From: Xanthobacteraceae bacterium 501b
Lineage (GTDB): Bacteria > Pseudomonadota > Alphaproteobacteria > Rhizobiales > Xanthobacteraceae
DNA length: 64,000 nt
Reading direction: 5' to 3'
Assembly (NCBI GenBank): GCA_000378025.1
Contig: KB899087.1
Span: 3,534,001 to 3,598,000 of the forward strand
Shown: positions 26,160 to 34,208 of the stretch, piece after piece
How the letters are laid out: every line of letters begins with the position of its first letter
Position numbering within the stretch: the stretch's first letter is position 1
Notes under the pieces: generated by a model
The model's database searches: none
Told to the model about the DNA's origin: nothing
Seen by the model: only the letters and a program-made list of their open reading frames with translations
Translations under genes and position numbers: made by a program

Positions 26160-27470
26160 ATGCCAGACCCGTTCCATCTCGGCCTCTTTCTCCAGGGCTC
26201 CAGCGTGCAGGCCTGGGGCCAGCCCTGGACCGGGCGCATCGCCGAGACCTGGATGAAGCCGGAGCTGTTCCTCGACGCGGCGCGCGCACTGGAGCGGGCC
26301 TGCTTCGACTACATCCTGCTGGAAGACAGCTCCTATATCGGCGAAAGCTTTGCCGGCTCGCGCGCCATCTATCTCCAGAACGGCATTTCCGTGCCCCGGC
26401 AGGACCCTTCCGTGGTGGCCAGCCTCATGGCAGGGGCGACCCGCCATATCGGCATCGTGCCGACGCTGGCGACCTTCGCCTACCCGCCCTTCCTGCTCGC
26501 CCGGCTGGTGGCGACGCTGGACCAGGTGTCGGGCGGGCGCGCCGGCTGGAACATGGTGACCGGCAGCTCGGATTTCGCCGCGCGCAATTTCGGTCTGGAG
26601 AAGCTGACCGAGCATGATCTGCGCTACGACATGGCCGACGAGTATATCGATCTGGTCGACCGGCTGTGGAAGTCCTGGGACCCCGGCGCGCTGGTCGCCG
26701 ATGCAGAGACCGGCATGCTGGTGGACCCTGAGCGGGTGCATCAGATCGACTTCACCGGCAAATATTACGCCTCGCGCGGGCCGCTGAACTGTGGTCCCGC
26801 GCCCCAGGGCCGTCCCGTCATCGCCCAGGCCGGCGGCTCGCCGCGCGGGCGGGAATTCGCCTCCCGCCACGCCGACACGATTGTGGCCAGCGTGGTCGGC
26901 GCCACCGCGATGCGCGACTATCGCGACGATGTGCGCGCCCGCATGGCGCGCCATGGCCGCGACCCGGACAGCTGCAAGGTGATGTTCCTGGTCACGCCGA
27001 TCCTCGCCGCCAACATGGCCGACGCCCGCGCCATCCAGGCCGAGCGCCGCGCCGCCGAGGCCCGGCAGACCGACCTGAAGATGGCCTTCCTCGGCAAGAT
27101 CACCAATATCGACTTCACCAAGCTGGATCTCGACGCGCCGATCGGCGACCTCACCACCAATGGCCACCAGCAGCTGCTCGACGATTTCAAGAAGGCGGCC
27201 GGCAACAAAACGCTGCGGCAGGCCATCGTCTCCTTCAACCATGACGGCGACGGCGTCGAGCTGCTCGGCTCGCCCGACGATGTCGCCGCGCAGATGGGCG
27301 AGGTGATGCAGGAGGTGGGCGGCGACGGCTTCCTGTTCTCGCTGCCCAATCTCCACCGCCGCACCCTCGCCGAGATCGAGGATGGGCTGGCCCCCGCCCT
27401 GCAGAAGCGCGGCCTGATGCGCAAGGCCTATGCGCATGAGCATTTCCGGGACAATCTGCTCGAATTCTGA
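26160..27470 (+). CDS. LLM-class flavin monooxygenase, NtaA/SnaA/DszA family (copy 2)
   Basis: A 436-residue FMN-dependent monooxygenase of the same length as copy 1 at 20869 and very similar to it (shared blocks FLQGSS, QAWG.PWTG, ERACFDY, SGGRAGWN.VTG, GKYYASRGPLN, LTTNG). It lies at the end of the ABC importer operon, so uptake and oxidation of the same compound is the simplest reading. The ATG at 26160 follows CCAGGGA. The two copies may act on related substrates or be a recent inverted duplication. A partner FMN reductase is not encoded nearby. Confidence 0.92.
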   Translation: MPDPFHLGLFLQGSSVQAWGQPWTGRIAETWMKPELFLDAARALERACFDYILLEDSSYIGESFAGSRAIYLQNGISVPRQDPSVVASLMAGATRHIGIVPTLATFAYPPFLLARLVATLDQVSGGRAGWNMVTGSSDFAARNFGLEKLTEHDLRYDMADEYIDLVDRLWKSWDPGALVADAETGMLVDPERVHQIDFTGKYYASRGPLNCGPAPQGRPVIAQAGGSPRGREFASRHADTIVASVVGATAMRDYRDDVRARMARHGRDPDSCKVMFLVTPILAANMADARAIQAERRAAEARQTDLKMAFLGKITNIDFTKLDLDAPIGDLTTNGHQQLLDDFKKAAGNKTLRQAIVSFNHDGDGVELLGSPDDVAAQMGEVMQEVGGDGFLFSLPNLHRRTLAEIEDGLAPALQKRGLMRKAYAHEHFRDNLLEF

Positions 27471-27551
27471 ACGCGACCCAGCCCTTTTCGGCAGCACCGC
27501 CAGCAGGCTTTTCCGCCGCGCGCCGGCGGCAGCACGGCGGCGCGCATCGCG

Positions 27552-27570
27552 CTACCGCAAAGGGGGATAG
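27552..27570. promoter_or_regulatory. Cluster box C upstream of the LuxR-type regulator
   Basis: CTACCGCAAAGGGGGATAG is a dyad related to boxes A and B, 67 bases before the regulator start at 27637. This would fit autoregulation by the LuxR-type protein. Confidence 0.45.
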
Positions 27571-27636
27571 CGGGCGCCCGCCGCCGGGCTGGCCCTGTTC
27601 TTGCGTCGATATCCCGCCACAGCCGGGAGGAATTCG

Positions 27637-28524
27637 ATGCTCACCGATGCCGGACAGCCAAGCGTTGCAAGCGCGATCGAGCGCGCTCAAAGCGCCAATC
27701 TGGCGCTGTCGTCCCGCTCGTTCAGCAGCATTGTCGACCAACTCGGGACGGACGACTTCCACCGCACCCTGCGCACCGCGCTCTATGAGCTCACCGGGTT
27801 CAACAGTTGCCTCATCCTGTCCTTCTCCGCCGCCGAGGCGCCCGTCGTGCTGGAGCATTGCTCGCCGATAAAGCGCGACCGGTTTCGTCACTGCTACATG
27901 AAGGAGGCCTACCGGCTCGACCCGTTCTACATGGCGGCGGTGGAGGGCATGAGCATCGGGGTGAGCCGGTGCAAGGAAATCTACGCGCAGGATTTCACCA
28001 GCAGCGCCTATAACAACCTTTATTACAAGGACGTGCCGCTGGTCGACGAGATCGGCATTCTCTGCCCGGTGACGCCGGAGCAGACCATCCACATCTCGCT
28101 CGGCCGCTGCACCGGGGCGCCGCGCTTCGACCCGTCCGTGCTGGACAATCTCAACGCCGCCGAGCCGCTGGTGGCCTCGCTGGTGCGCAAGCACGCGCTG
28201 CTACGGCCCGACCTCTGCCGGCGCGCCGCGCCCCTGCCTGACGATAAAAGCGAGCCTATCGACACCTCCTGGCTGCGGCGCTTCAACGCCACCCGCCGCG
28301 AGGTCGAAGTGGCGGTGCTGGTGCTGCGCGGCCATACCAATGCGTCCATCGCCTGCGTGCTCGGCATTTCCGAGGACACGGTGAAGGTCCATCGCAAGCG
28401 GCTCTATGTGAAGCTCAACATCTCCTCGCAGGCCGAGCTGTTCATGAAATATATGAGCAACCGGCCGTCCGACGCGCCCTGCGCGCCCCTCGCCTTCTCG
28501 CAGCGGAATGGCCGTGGGCATTAG
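27637..28524 (+). CDS. LuxR-family transcriptional regulator
   Basis: A 295-residue regulator with a C-terminal GerE/LuxR helix-turn-helix at about residues 211-275 (RREVEVAVLVLRGHTNASIA ... EDTVKVHRKRLYVKLNI). The N-terminal 200 residues show no receiver aspartate pattern and no clear acyl-homoserine-lactone motif, so it probably senses a small ligand directly. The start at 27637 (MLTDAGQ) has an excellent GGGAGGAATTCG ribosome site and is preferred over an upstream in-frame start. Position between the two halves of the catabolic cluster, and box C just upstream, make it the likely pathway regulator. Confidence 0.85.
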   Translation: MLTDAGQPSVASAIERAQSANLALSSRSFSSIVDQLGTDDFHRTLRTALYELTGFNSCLILSFSAAEAPVVLEHCSPIKRDRFRHCYMKEAYRLDPFYMAAVEGMSIGVSRCKEIYAQDFTSSAYNNLYYKDVPLVDEIGILCPVTPEQTIHISLGRCTGAPRFDPSVLDNLNAAEPLVASLVRKHALLRPDLCRRAAPLPDDKSEPIDTSWLRRFNATRREVEVAVLVLRGHTNASIACVLGISEDTVKVHRKRLYVKLNISSQAELFMKYMSNRPSDAPCAPLAFSQRNGRGH

Positions 28525-28574
28525 GCCCCGGCGTCCGCGTTCCGTCTCTCTCTCCCAAGCCCGGCGAAAAGCAG

Positions 28575-29924
28575 ATGTCGTTGCGTCGCAAAATGGTCCT
28601 CGGCGGCTTGTTCGAGGCCAATGGCTATCACTCCTCGGCCTGGCTGCTGCCGAGCGCGCAGGACCGGGCGCCGACCGATGTCGATTACTTCAGGCGCATC
28701 ATCGCGATCGCCGAAGCCGGCCTGCTTGATTTCTTCTTCCTCGCCGACACGCCGGCGGCGCGCACCGAGAATCTCGACGCCTGGACCCGTGGCCCGCTCT
28801 ACATGAACATGCTGGAGCCGATCACTCTGCTCTCGGCCATTGCGGGGGCGACCTCCCATATCGGGCTCGGGGCCACCGCCTCCACCAGCTTCTACGAGCC
28901 CTACAATGTCGCCCGCCTGTTCGCCTCGCTCGACCATATCAGCCATGGCCGGGCGGCGTGGAATGTCGTGACCTCGGCCAACGACTTCGCCGCGCGCAAT
29001 TTCGGCCTCGACAAGCTGCCTCCGCACGAGAGCCGCTACGCAAGGGCACGGGAATTCCTGCATGTGGTGCAGGGGCTGTGGGACACGTGGGAGGACGACG
29101 CCTTCATCTATGACAAGGCGAATGCCCGCATGTTCGAGCCCTCGAAGCTCCACGTGCTCGATCACCAAGGCGCGTTCTTCAAGGTCCATGGCGCTCTCAA
29201 CATGGCGCGCCCGCCGCAGGGCCACCCGGTGATCTTCCAGGCCGGCGCCTCCGAGACCGGCAAGGCCTTCGCCGCCGAGACGGCGGAAGTGGTGTTCGGC
29301 ACCGGCGCCACGCTGGAGGAAGCCCTCGTTTTCTACCGCGACCTCAAGGGTCGTATGCCGGCTTATAATCGGCACCCGGACGAGCTCAAGATCCTCTCCG
29401 GTGTGTCGATCGTCGTCGGCGACAGCGAGACGCACGCCCGCGAGAAATGGGCGTCTTGGCAGGACAAGGTTCATATCGACATCGGCCTGCTCTATTTGAA
29501 GACCGACCTTGAGACCGATCTGTCGGACCTGCCGCTGGACGAGCCGGTGCCGCCGCACCGGGTGCCCGCCTCGTCGAACCACCACCAGGCCTATTTCCAG
29601 GAGATCGTCGGCCTCATCAAACAGGGCCTGACGCTGCGCGAGGTGTGCAAACGCTACAATCGCAGCAAGGCGATCTTCTTCGGCGATGCGGTCGCCATCG
29701 CCGACCGGATGCAGGAATGGGTCGAGGCCGGCGCCTGCGACGGCTTCATGATGGCCTTTCCGGTGCTGCCGGATAGCCTGGTCGAATTCACCACGCAGGT
29801 GGTGCCGGAGCTGCAGCGGCGCGGCCTGTTCCGCACCGCCTATGAGGGCACGACGCTGCGCGACAATCTGGGCCTCGCGCGCCCCGCCAATCGGCATGCG
29901 GGGGTGAGGCCGAAGCCCCGATAG
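28575..29924 (+). CDS. LLM-class flavin monooxygenase, NtaA/SnaA/DszA family (copy 3, divergent)
   Basis: A 449-residue member of the same superfamily but clearly more distant from copies 1 and 2 (N terminus MSLRRKMVLGGLFEANGYHS; blocks ISHGRAAWNVVTSANDFAARNFG, GHPVIFQAGAS, DELKILSGVSIVVGDSE). It follows the LuxR gene after 50 bases and may be co-transcribed with it. Three such enzymes within 10 kb suggest successive oxidation steps or a family of related substrates. The final 20 residues are basic and look disordered. Confidence 0.9.
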   Translation: MSLRRKMVLGGLFEANGYHSSAWLLPSAQDRAPTDVDYFRRIIAIAEAGLLDFFFLADTPAARTENLDAWTRGPLYMNMLEPITLLSAIAGATSHIGLGATASTSFYEPYNVARLFASLDHISHGRAAWNVVTSANDFAARNFGLDKLPPHESRYARAREFLHVVQGLWDTWEDDAFIYDKANARMFEPSKLHVLDHQGAFFKVHGALNMARPPQGHPVIFQAGASETGKAFAAETAEVVFGTGATLEEALVFYRDLKGRMPAYNRHPDELKILSGVSIVVGDSETHAREKWASWQDKVHIDIGLLYLKTDLETDLSDLPLDEPVPPHRVPASSNHHQAYFQEIVGLIKQGLTLREVCKRYNRSKAIFFGDAVAIADRMQEWVEAGACDGFMMAFPVLPDSLVEFTTQVVPELQRRGLFRTAYEGTTLRDNLGLARPANRHAGVRPKPR

Positions 29925-29963
29925 GTCCTTCTCGGCGAAAGCCCCGCACACCGGAGCGTGAAG

Positions 29964-29979
29964 TCGTTCCAAGGAACGA
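29964..29979. promoter_or_regulatory. Palindrome upstream of the Mo-hydroxylase operon
   Basis: TCGTTCC-AA-GGAACGA is a perfect 7-bp-arm palindrome 45 bases before the cytochrome start at 30024. It could be an operator for the operon. It falls inside an alternative upstream reading frame, which is another reason to prefer the later start. Confidence 0.4.
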
Positions 29980-30023
29980 TCACCCCGCTCCGCCATTGCC
30001 CCCGTACAGTCGGAAGGGGGCTC

Positions 30024-31403
30024 ATGCGGATCCGGTCTCTCGCGTTGATTGCCGTTGTGCTGGCCGGAGCGGCCGGGGCGTTCTTTGTCATCTGGCGGCC
30101 GGAAATTCCGGCGCAGGCGCAGGCACCGAGCTTCGATCCGGCGCTCATCGCCAAGGGGCGCGAACTGGCGGCCGTGGGCAATTGCATCGCCTGCCATACC
30201 GTGCCGGGCGGCGAGGCCTTCGCCGGCGGCCTTGCCATCCCCACGCCCTTCGGCACCATCCACTCGACCAACATCACCCCCGACCGCGAGACCGGCATCG
30301 GCGGCTGGTCGCTCGCGGCGTTTTCGCGCTCGATGCGCGAGGGGGTGGATCGCGCGGGCAACCACCTCTATCCCGCCTTCCCTTATGACCATTATCGCCT
30401 GGTCAGCGACGCCGACAACGAGGCGCTCTACACCTATCTGATGACGCGCGCGCCGGTGCGTCAGGACGCTCCTCCCAATGAGCTTGTGTTCCCGCTGGGG
30501 TTCCGCCCGCTCATCGCCGGCTGGAAGCTGCTGTTCCTGCAGCCCGCCGGCTTCACGCCCGATCCCGCGAAAAGCGAAGAGTGGAATCGAGGCGCCTATC
30601 TCGCCGAAGGGCTGGGCCATTGCGGCGGCTGCCACACCCCGCGCAACGGCCTTGGCGCGCAGATCGCCGACCAGCCTTTCGATGGCGGCGAGGCGGAAGG
30701 CTGGCACGCCTACGCCATCAACGCGAACTCGCCGGCGCCGATCCCGTGGGAAAGCGAGTCACTGGCCTTCTATCTCCGCCATGGCTGGCATGAATTGCAC
30801 GGCGTCTCCCGTGGCCCTATGGCCGAGGTGACGGGCAATCTCGCTGGCCTGCCGGATTCCGATATCGAGGCAATCGCCGTCTATGTCGCCGATGTGATGG
30901 GTGAGCCCTCGCCAGAGCGCCGTCAGCATGCCGAGCGGCTGCTTGAAACCGTGGACGCGCCGGAACGCACCGGCGGCGATGCCGATACTCTCGCTGTGCC
31001 GCCCGATGTGGCGGGAATGCCCGGCGCGGCCCTCTATGCCGCCGCCTGCGCCACCTGCCATGAGAGCGGCCGGCCCCTGCCCTATGGCGGGCTCGATTTC
31101 CGCCTGAGCACGGCGGTCAATGCCGATAACCCGCAGAATATCGTCACCGTGACGCTGTTCGGCCTGCCGCCGGCCGATGGCGAGGCCAGTTCTGTCATGC
31201 CGGGCTTTGCCGGCGCGCTCGACGACCGACAGGTCGCCGACATCCTTGCCTATATGCGCGCCCGCTTCTCCTCCGGCACGGCATGGCCGGACGTGGCGGA
31301 GATGACGCGGCGCACCCGCAGCGGCGAGCACAAGGTCGTCGTCCGCCCCTCGGACGGTATCGAGCGGGCCCCCCTCAATGTCGGCGTGGAGGTCGGACCA
31401 TGA
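30024..31403 (+). CDS. Triheme cytochrome c subunit of a periplasmic molybdenum hydroxylase
   Basis: A 459-residue membrane-anchored cytochrome c. An N-terminal hydrophobic segment (about 4-24) is followed by three CxxCH heme sites at C54-IA-C57-H58, C200-GG-C203-H204 and C342-AT-C345-H346. The start at 30024 (MRIRSLALIAV) has a GGAAGGGG site; an upstream in-frame start is less convincing. The ATGA overlap with the 2Fe-2S gene shows that it belongs to the oxidase operon, and it would pass electrons from the molybdenum enzyme to the respiratory chain. This arrangement is known for alcohol/aldehyde and nicotinate-type hydroxylases. In Pseudomonas NicB the equivalent cytochrome region is fused to the Mo domain. 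Confidence 0.92.
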   Translation: MRIRSLALIAVVLAGAAGAFFVIWRPEIPAQAQAPSFDPALIAKGRELAAVGNCIACHTVPGGEAFAGGLAIPTPFGTIHSTNITPDRETGIGGWSLAAFSRSMREGVDRAGNHLYPAFPYDHYRLVSDADNEALYTYLMTRAPVRQDAPPNELVFPLGFRPLIAGWKLLFLQPAGFTPDPAKSEEWNRGAYLAEGLGHCGGCHTPRNGLGAQIADQPFDGGEAEGWHAYAINANSPAPIPWESESLAFYLRHGWHELHGVSRGPMAEVTGNLAGLPDSDIEAIAVYVADVMGEPSPERRQHAERLLETVDAPERTGGDADTLAVPPDVAGMPGAALYAAACATCHESGRPLPYGGLDFRLSTAVNADNPQNIVTVTLFGLPPADGEASSVMPGFAGALDDRQVADILAYMRARFSSGTAWPDVAEMTRRTRSGEHKVVVRPSDGIERAPLNVGVEVGP

Positions 31404-31891
31404 CGGTGAAGCTGAAGGTGAACGGGACCGTGCATGAGGTCGATGCCGATCCCGCCACGCCCCTGCTCTATGTGCTGCGCGAGGATCTGGAACTCAACGC
31501 GGCGAAATATGGCTGCGGCCTCGGCCAATGTGGTTCCTGCATGGTGCTGGTGGATGGCGAGGCGACGCTGTCCTGCGTCGTGCCGATCCTCGCGCTTGGA
31601 GGGCGGGAGATCACCACGCTGGAGGGGCTCGGCACGGTCGAGGATCCCGCGCCGATCCAGAGCGCGTTCATCGAGCTGCAGGCGGCCCAGTGCGGCTACT
31701 GCATTCCCGGCATGATGATGAGCGCGCAGGCCCTGCTCCAGCGCAACGCGGCGCCGAGCGATCAGGAGATACGTGATGCGCTGCGCACCAATCTCTGCCG
31801 CTGCGGCACGCATATGAGGATCCTCGCCGCCATCCGGCGGGCGGGCGAGATGATGAGCGCGCAGGCGCCGTCGAACCGGAGGGCCGGCTGA
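31400..31891 (+). CDS. 2Fe-2S subunit of a molybdenum hydroxylase
   Basis: A 163-residue xanthine-dehydrogenase-family iron-sulfur subunit. The plant-ferredoxin-type cluster is bound by C39, C44, C47 and C59; the second cluster by C98-GY-C101 and C133-R-C135. Length and spacing are canonical (compare NicA, IorA, CoxS). The start ATG at 31400 overlaps the cytochrome stop, and the stop overlaps the next start (TGATG), so all three subunits are translationally coupled. A longer upstream frame is an artefact of overlap. No signal peptide; it is presumably exported in complex with the Tat-dependent large subunit. Confidence 0.95.
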   Translation: MTVKLKVNGTVHEVDADPATPLLYVLREDLELNAAKYGCGLGQCGSCMVLVDGEATLSCVVPILALGGREITTLEGLGTVEDPAPIQSAFIELQAAQCGYCIPGMMMSAQALLQRNAAPSDQEIRDALRTNLCRCGTHMRILAAIRRAGEMMSAQAPSNRRAG

Positions 31892-34116
31892 TGAACATCG
31901 CCACCAGCCGCCGCGCGTTCCTGCTCGGCTCGGGCGCGCTCATGGTCTCCTTCTCGCTGGGCGCAGAGGCGCAGGAGGGCGAGGTGCAGGCCGGCACGAA
32001 CGCGCCGCAGCCCACCGTCACCGCGATCGACAGCGAGCGGCTCGATTCCTGGATCCGCGTCGACGCCAACAGCCACATCACCGTCTTCACCGGCAAGGCG
32101 GAGCTCGGCCAGGGCATCCGCACCGCCCTGACCCAGGTCGCGGCCGAGGAGTTGGAGGTGGAGCCGGACGAGATCGAGCTGATCACGGCGGACACCGGGC
32201 GCACGCCCAATGAGGGCTTCACCGCCGGCAGCATGTCGATGCCCAATAGCGGCACCTCGATCCGCAACGCGGCGGCGCAGATGCGGCGCCTGCTGGTCGA
32301 GGCGGTCGCGCAGACGCTTAGCGTTCCGCCTGATAGCCTCACCCTGCAAGGCAAGCAGATCCGCTCCGGCGACCACTCCCTCTCCTATGGCGAGGTGGCG
32401 GCGGCGCTGAACCTTGAGGTTCCCCTCGCTGGCGATGCCGTGCTCAAGGCACCGGAGGCGCTGAAGGTAATCGGCCGGGATGTCCCGAGGGTCGACATTC
32501 CCGGCAAGGTCACGGGTGCTCCCGCCTATATCCAGGACATGCGGCTGCCCGGCATGCTGCATGCGCGCGTGGTGCGACCGCCCGGCTATGGCGCGACGCT
32601 CACCGAGGTCGACACCTCAGCCATCGAGGCTATGCCCGGCGTGGTGGGCGTCGTGCGCGACGGCAATTTCCTCGCCGTGATTGCCGAGCGTGAATTCCAG
32701 GCGGTGACGGCGATGCGAGAGTTGGCGCGGCTCGCGCGCTGGAGCACGGGCACCGAGCTGCCGGAACAGGCGGAGATCCACAACGTGCTGCGCGGCCTGG
32801 AGAGCGAGGTCGGCACGGTCGCCGAACAAGGCGACGCGAACCCCTCCGGCGACAAGGTGTTCGCGGCGCGCTTCACCCGCCCCTACCAGATGCACGGCTC
32901 GATCGGCCCCTCTTGCGGCATCGCCCGCCTGGAGCCGGACGGAACGCTCACCGTCTGGTCGCACACGCAGGGTGTCTACCCCGACCGCGCCGCAATCGCA
33001 CAGATGCTCGACCTGGAGCCGGGGCGCGTGCGGGTCATCCATGTCGAGGGCTCGGGCTGCTACGGCCATAATGGCGCCGACGACGCCGCCGCCGACGCCG
33101 CCCTCATCGCCTCCCGCCTGCCGCCGGGCCGGCCGGTGCGGGTGCAGTGGATGCGGGAACAGGAGAATGCGTGGGAGCCGTTCGGGCCGGCCATGTCGAT
33201 CACGGTGCGCGGCGCGGTGACGAACGGTCGGATCAGCGACTTCGCCTTCGATCTCTGGAGCAACATCCACACCACGCGCCCCGGCGGCGCGGCCGCGCTG
33301 CTCGCCGCCCGGCAGAAGTCGGCTCCGGCGACGCCGAATGTGCCGCAAATGCAGATCAGCCCGTCCGGCAATGGGGACCGCAACGCTAACCCGCTCTACA
33401 CGATCCCCAACAAGCGCATCCTCTGGCACTTCATACCCGACATGCCGCTGCGGGTCTCGGCGATGCGGGCGCTCGGGGCCTATGCCAATGTGTTCGCGCT
33501 GGAAAGCGCCATGGACGAGCTGGCCCGGCTGGCGCAGGCCGACCCTGTCGCATTCCGGCTCGCGCATCTGGAGGATGAGCGCGCCCGCGCTGTGGTGCAG
33601 ATGGCGGCGGAGCGCTTCGACTGGGAGACGGCAACGCTCGGGCCGGGCCGCGGCAAGGGCTTCGCCTTCGCCCGCTACAAGAACCTCGCCGCCTATCTCG
33701 CGGTCGCGGTCGAGATGGAGGTCGAGCGTGAGACCGGCCGCACCCGCCTGGTGCGCGCGGTCGCGGCGATCGACAGCGGGCAGGCGGTCAGCCCGAACGG
33801 CATCCGCAACCAGACCGAGGGCGGCATCCTGCAGGCGGCGAGTTGGACGCTTTACGAGGCCGTAACCTTCGATCGCCGGCAGATCACCAGCGTCGACTGG
33901 TCGAGCTACCCGATCCTGCGCTTCGCCAGCGTGCCGGAGAAGGTGGAGGTCCATGTCATCGACCGGCCGGGCGAGCCCTTCCTCGGCACCGGGGAGGCGG
34001 CGCAGGGGCCTGTCGCGGGCGCGATCGGCAATGCCGTCCGCGATGCCATCGGGTTGCGGCTGACGGATCTGCCCTTCACCCGGCAACGGGTTCTGGCCGC
34101 GCTCGCAGCAGGATAA
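31891..34116 (+). CDS. Molybdopterin-binding large subunit, isoquinoline/nicotinate/aldehyde oxidoreductase type
   Basis: A 741-residue catalytic subunit of the xanthine dehydrogenase family. It begins MNIATSRRAFLLGSGALMVS, a Tat-like leader with SRRAFL, so periplasmic action is expected. It contains GKAELGQGIRTAL (cofactor domain entry), QMHGSIGPSCGIA and the C-terminal LGTGEAAQGP with the likely catalytic Glu at 702. Such enzymes hydroxylate N-heterocycles or oxidise aldehydes using water, passing electrons through 2Fe-2S to cytochrome c. Isoquinoline 1-oxidoreductase beta subunits and the Mo part of NicB have the same Tat leader and length class. It ends the operon just before a strong hairpin. 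Exact substrate unknown. Confidence 0.92.
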   Translation: MNIATSRRAFLLGSGALMVSFSLGAEAQEGEVQAGTNAPQPTVTAIDSERLDSWIRVDANSHITVFTGKAELGQGIRTALTQVAAEELEVEPDEIELITADTGRTPNEGFTAGSMSMPNSGTSIRNAAAQMRRLLVEAVAQTLSVPPDSLTLQGKQIRSGDHSLSYGEVAAALNLEVPLAGDAVLKAPEALKVIGRDVPRVDIPGKVTGAPAYIQDMRLPGMLHARVVRPPGYGATLTEVDTSAIEAMPGVVGVVRDGNFLAVIAEREFQAVTAMRELARLARWSTGTELPEQAEIHNVLRGLESEVGTVAEQGDANPSGDKVFAARFTRPYQMHGSIGPSCGIARLEPDGTLTVWSHTQGVYPDRAAIAQMLDLEPGRVRVIHVEGSGCYGHNGADDAAADAALIASRLPPGRPVRVQWMREQENAWEPFGPAMSITVRGAVTNGRISDFAFDLWSNIHTTRPGGAAALLAARQKSAPATPNVPQMQISPSGNGDRNANPLYTIPNKRILWHFIPDMPLRVSAMRALGAYANVFALESAMDELARLAQADPVAFRLAHLEDERARAVVQMAAERFDWETATLGPGRGKGFAFARYKNLAAYLAVAVEMEVERETGRTRLVRAVAAIDSGQAVSPNGIRNQTEGGILQAASWTLYEAVTFDRRQITSVDWSSYPILRFASVPEKVEVHVIDRPGEPFLGTGEAAQGPVAGAIGNAVRDAIGLRLTDLPFTRQRVLAALAAG

Positions 34117-34132
34117 GGGGCGGAGAATGCGA

Positions 34133-34160
34133 CAAAGGCCGCCCGTGCGGGCGGCCTTTG
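34133..34160. terminator. Bidirectional hairpin terminator
   Basis: A 12-bp perfect stem (CAAAGGCCGCCC / GGGCGGCCTTTG) with loop GTGC lies 16 bases after the Mo-subunit stop and 48 bases after the leftward RTX gene's stop. The T-rich stem ends allow termination from both sides. Confidence 0.7.
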
Positions 34161-34208
34161 CTGTTTCGTGCGTCAGGACTCGGCGCGGAGGGAGCCGGCG
34201 CGGTTCGA

